A stretch of DNA of 64,000 bases, taken from the NCBI RefSeq assembly GCF_017349075.1, contig NZ_JAFMOF010000001.1, forward strand, positions 248,001 to 312,000, written 5' to 3'. The DNA comes from Streptomyces triculaminicus (lineage in GTDB: Bacteria > Actinomycetota > Actinomycetes > Streptomycetales > Streptomycetaceae). Position numbers and translations under genes: made by a program. A model generated the notes under the pieces. That model was not told the DNA's origin and did no database searches. It saw only the letters and a list, made by a program, of their open reading frames with translations. Shown piece after piece: positions 61,980 to 64,000 of the stretch (positions are counted from its first letter, which is position 1; the number at the start of each line of letters is the position of its first letter).

Positions 61980-63137
61980 CTACAGACCCATCGACTTGGC
62001 GACGATGGACCGCATGACCTCGCTCGTGCCGCCGTAGATGCGGCTGACGCGGGTGTCCGCGTACAGGCGGGCGATCGGGTACTCCATCATGTAGCCGTAG
62101 CCGCCGTGCAGCTGGAGGCACTTGTCGATGACGACGGCCGCGCGCTCGGTGGTGAAGAGCTTGGCGGAGGCGGCGTCGGCGGCGGTCAGCTCGCCCGCGT
62201 CGTGCGCCTCCAGGGCCCGGTCCACGACCGCCTGCATCGCGTCGACCTCGGACCGGCAGTCGGCCAGCGTGAACTTGGTGTTCTGGAAGGACGCGACCGT
62301 CCGGCCGAAGACCGTCCGGTCCCGTACGTACTCCGTGGCGAACGCGACGGCCGCGGCCGACTGCGCGTACGCGCCGAACGCGATGCCCAGGCGCTCCTGC
62401 GGCAGGTTGTGCATGAGGTAGGAGAAGGCCTCGCCCTCCTTGCCCAGGAGGTCCTCGACGGGCACCTTGACGTCGGTGAAGGACAGTTCGGCGGTGTCGG
62501 AGGTCTTCAGGCCGAGCTTCTCCAGCTTGCGGCCGACCGCGTAGCCCTCGGAGGCGGCGTCGACGGCGAGGATCGAGATGCCGCCGCGCCGGTCCTCGGG
62601 GGTGGGCGGGGCGGTCCGCGCGCAGACGAGCACGCGGTCGGCGTGGACGCCGCCGGTGATGAAGGTCTTGGCGCCGTTGAGGACGTAGTGCGTGCCGTCC
62701 TCGGAGAGCCGGGCGGTGGTCTTCATGCCGGCCAGGTCGGATCCGGTGCCGGGCTCGGTCATGGCGATGGCGGTCATCATCCCGCCGGAGACGAAGGCCG
62801 GCAGCCAGCGCCGTTTCTGCTCCTCGTTCGCGTAGGCGAGGAGGTACGGCAGGCACAGCGCGGTGTGCACGCCCGCGCCGCCGAAGCTCACGCCCGCGCG
62901 GGCGCACTCCTCGGTGATGACGGCCTGGAACTTGAACGAGCTCTGGCCGGCGCCGCCGTACTCCTCGGGCACCTCGATGCCGAAGACGCCCAGCTCGCCG
63001 AGCGTGCGGTAGAAGTCGCGCGGCACGATGCCCGCCTCGCGCCACTCGTCGTAGTGGGGCACGACCTCGGCGGCGATGAAGTCCCGGATCGTCTCCCGGA
63101 AAGCCTCGTGGTCCTCGTTGAAGACGGTGCGGCGCAT
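61980..63137 (-). CDS. Acyl-CoA dehydrogenase
   Basis: 385 residues with the complete ACAD fold: MTEPGTGSDLAGMKTTA (FAD/substrate contact), FNGAKTFI-like NGAKTFITGGVHADR, and the C-terminal QLHGGYGYMMEYPIARLYADTRVSRIYGGTSEVM with the catalytic-region residues. It introduces the alpha-beta double bond in acyl-CoA. It is the gene after the TetR regulator and shares an operon with tesB. The neighbouring accD1 suggests short branched-chain acyl-CoA substrates, but acyl-chain preference cannot be read from sequence by eye. Confidence 0.93.
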   Translation of the reverse strand: MRRTVFNEDHEAFRETIRDFIAAEVVPHYDEWREAGIVPRDFYRTLGELGVFGIEVPEEYGGAGQSSFKFQAVITEECARAGVSFGGAGVHTALCLPYLLAYANEEQKRRWLPAFVSGGMMTAIAMTEPGTGSDLAGMKTTARLSEDGTHYVLNGAKTFITGGVHADRVLVCARTAPPTPEDRRGGISILAVDAASEGYAVGRKLEKLGLKTSDTAELSFTDVKVPVEDLLGKEGEAFSYLMHNLPQERLGIAFGAYAQSAAAVAFATEYVRDRTVFGRTVASFQNTKFTLADCRSEVDAMQAVVDRALEAHDAGELTAADAASAKLFTTERAAVVIDKCLQLHGGYGYMMEYPIARLYADTRVSRIYGGTSEVMRSIVAKSMGL

Positions 63138-63164
63138 GACGGCTTCCCCTCCCGCTGTGTAAGC

Positions 63165-63180
63165 GCTTGCTCAGGCAAGC
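63165..63180. promoter_or_regulatory. Operator-like palindrome upstream of the acyl-CoA dehydrogenase
   Basis: GCTTGCTCAGGCAAGC has perfect 6-bp arms around TCAG, 28 bp upstream of the dehydrogenase ATG. The surrounding AAGCGCTTGC resembles repressor sites in front of actinobacterial fatty-acid degradation genes. It differs from the GTTA-type sites beside accD1. Confidence 0.6.
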
Positions 63181-63264
63181 TACCGGCCGGTACCGGAGCT
63201 GTCCAGAACCTGTCGGCGCGATCGCGACGGTCCGCTTCGCGCCACGCACCGCCCGGCCGGGCGG

Positions 63265-63881
63265 TCAGGCCGAGAGCGTGGCGAGCGCCCCCAGCGCGAG
63301 GCGGCGCAGCAGCGCGGCCGTCGCCGCCCGGCTGGGCAGGGCGCCGGGGCGACCGAGGTGCGGGGTGGAGTTCAGCAGCCCGAAGACGGCGTGGACGGCG
63401 GCCCGGGCCTCGGCCTCGGCGGCGTCCGGGTGCAGCCGGCGGACCACGTCGACCCACAGCTCGACGTACTGACGCTGCAGGGAGCGGACCAGCTTGCGGT
63501 CGGTGTCGCGCAGCTGGCCCAGCTCGCGGTCGTGGAGGGTGATCAGCGCGCGGTCGTCGAGGGCGAAGTCGATGTGCCCGTCGATGAGCGCGTCGAGCAC
63601 CTCGGCCGGGCCGGCCCCGGCCTCGGCGGCGTCGGCCACCCGCTGCCGGCCGCCCGCGAAGAGCCGGCCGCTGATACCCACCAGCAGCTCGGCCAGCATC
63701 GCGTCCTTGCCCGCGAAGTGGCGGTAGAGCCCGGGGCCGCTGATGCCGACCGCCGCTCCTATCTCGTCCACCCCGACGCCGTGGAAGCCGCGCTCGGCGA
63801 AGAGCCGGGCGGCCTCCCGGAGGATCTGCTCGCGGCGGGTGGGGGGGGAGCCGCCTGGGGGCGGGCGGGTGCGTCATTCAC
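63265..63881 (-). CDS. TetR family regulator of the acyl-CoA/accD1 locus, with frameshift in a C8 run
   Basis: The HTH (RREQILREAARLFAERGFHG, then AAVGISGPGLYRHFAGKDAML) and ligand domain read in one frame to the stop at 63265, but that frame has no start codon before a TGA near 63874. The only in-frame start (GTG 63771) would cut off the first HTH helix. A run of eight C (plus-strand G at 63841-63848) lies just inside. A 7-C run would join ATG 63877, and a 9-C run would join GTG 63881. So a homopolymer error or a real frameshift is present. It is divergent from accD1 with two operator copies between and probably represses branched-chain acyl-CoA catabolism. Confidence 0.7.
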
Positions 63882-63903
63882 GAAATCGATTCTAGACAGC
63901 GGC

Positions 63904-63949
63904 GTTAGTGGTCGTTAACCTGAAGGCGGATGTGTTAACGCTCATTAAC
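63904..63949. promoter_or_regulatory. Two GTTARTGRKCGTTAAC operators between tetR and accD1
   Basis: GTTAGTGGTCGTTAAC (63904-63919) and the inverse of GTTAATGAGCGTTAAC (63934-63949) match at 14 of 16 positions. Their centres are 30 bp apart, about three helical turns. The first overlaps a TTAACG -35 element of the tetR promoter (TAGAAT -10 at 63894-63889 on the minus strand). This suggests joint repression of tetR and accD1. Confidence 0.75.
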
Positions 63950-63970
63950 CGAGCAAGGGAGCTCGAGTAC

Positions 63971-64000
63971 ATGCAGCAGGCACCGGTGCTGGGGAGCGCC
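63971..64000 (+). CDS. Start of accD1 (acyl-CoA carboxylase beta subunit), cut by window end
   Basis: Only ten codons are seen (MQQAPVLGSA). This N terminus, the AGGGAG RBS and the position opposite the TetR gene match the methylcrotonyl/acyl-CoA carboxylase carboxyltransferase (accD1) of the Streptomyces leucine catabolic cluster. Identification rests on gene order and this short start. Confidence 0.55.
   Translation, partial: MQQAPVLGSA

Noticed and set aside
62888..63877. A 329-codon minus-strand open frame starting MTHPPAP
   Set aside because: Beyond its first codons it is out of frame with both the TetR and the acyl-CoA dehydrogenase. Only its ATG may be the true TetR start before a frameshift.

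Overview
The window is high-GC actinobacterial chromosome, almost certainly from a Streptomyces. The signs are a chaplin, a mycothiol-dependent isomerase-family protein, a DynA/DynB-like dynamin pair, overlapping ATGA/GTGA gene junctions, leaderless-looking starts and strong GC3 codon bias. From memory, the right half (citrate synthase, RecD2, agmatinase, thioesterase, acyl-CoA dehydrogenase, TetR, accD1) follows the S. coelicolor core order around SCO2736-SCO2776. The window therefore looks like core chromosome with accessory genes set into it. No IS element, integrase, CRISPR array or rRNA operon is visible, and there is one tRNA gene.

Layout. 1-2.6 kb: two dynamin-like GTPases (minus). 2.9 kb: tRNA-Arg(UCU). 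3.1-3.9 kb: a thiostrepton-resistance 23S rRNA methyltransferase (tsnR) with its own terminator and more AT-rich codons than its neighbours. 4-9.1 kb: a MDMPI/DinB-like protein, a NERD-domain SF1 helicase, and a GT-B-like gene that carries eight copies of a 7-bp repeat and a 3' frameshift. 9.1-15.1 kb: an NB-ARC/TPR STAND protein, a short chaplin, a phosphopantetheinyl transferase, a prenyl-synthase homologue with degraded metal motifs, and a divergent styrene-monooxygenase-like flavoenzyme. 15.2-17.3 kb: a crcB-DUF190-crcB operon, then a membrane protein/winged-helix pair behind an 18-bp perfect inverted repeat. 17.4-21.8 kb: a LysR regulator divergent from sdhCAB. 21.9-28.6 kb: a TMEM175-like protein, an ECF sigma factor fused to an extracytoplasmic CAP domain, two bacterial PH-domain proteins, a TetR regulator and a FUSC transporter.

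28.6-38.2 kb is a myo-inositol catabolic locus made of two divergent arms. The minus arm is iolC, aldolase, iolB, iolD, mmsA; the plus arm is an IolE-like protein, iolG and a second dehydrogenase. They share an intergenic region with a TTGACA-18-TAGACC promoter and two GTCCTTA-type operators. 38.5-43.1 kb: a small HTH protein, copZ with a CsoR-like box, a candidate structured RNA, citrate synthase and recD2. 43.4-47.5 kb: a second sugar-acid-type module (two TIM-barrel isomerases, a DUF993 aldolase-like protein, a Gfo/Idh dehydrogenase) whose substrate is unknown. 47.4-52.5 kb: an EamA exporter, LysR, TetR, a lipoprotein and a secreted S37 peptidase. 52.6-58.7 kb: a fused asymmetric ABC exporter and a kdpB with no kdpA or kdpC beside it. 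58.8-64 kb: agmatinase, a conserved putative phosphatase, a small membrane protein, then thioesterase, acyl-CoA dehydrogenase and TetR next to the start of accD1, which is a branched-chain acyl-CoA (leucine-type) catabolic locus.

Two genes (GT-B-like and the terminal TetR) contain single-base frameshifts next to C-rich tracts. These may be sequencing errors. The most unusual items are the sigma-CAP fusion, the heptanucleotide repeat inside a coding region, the palindrome that overlaps a start codon, the G-rich-loop RNA candidate beside citrate synthase, and the degenerate prenyl synthase paired with a flavin monooxygenase.
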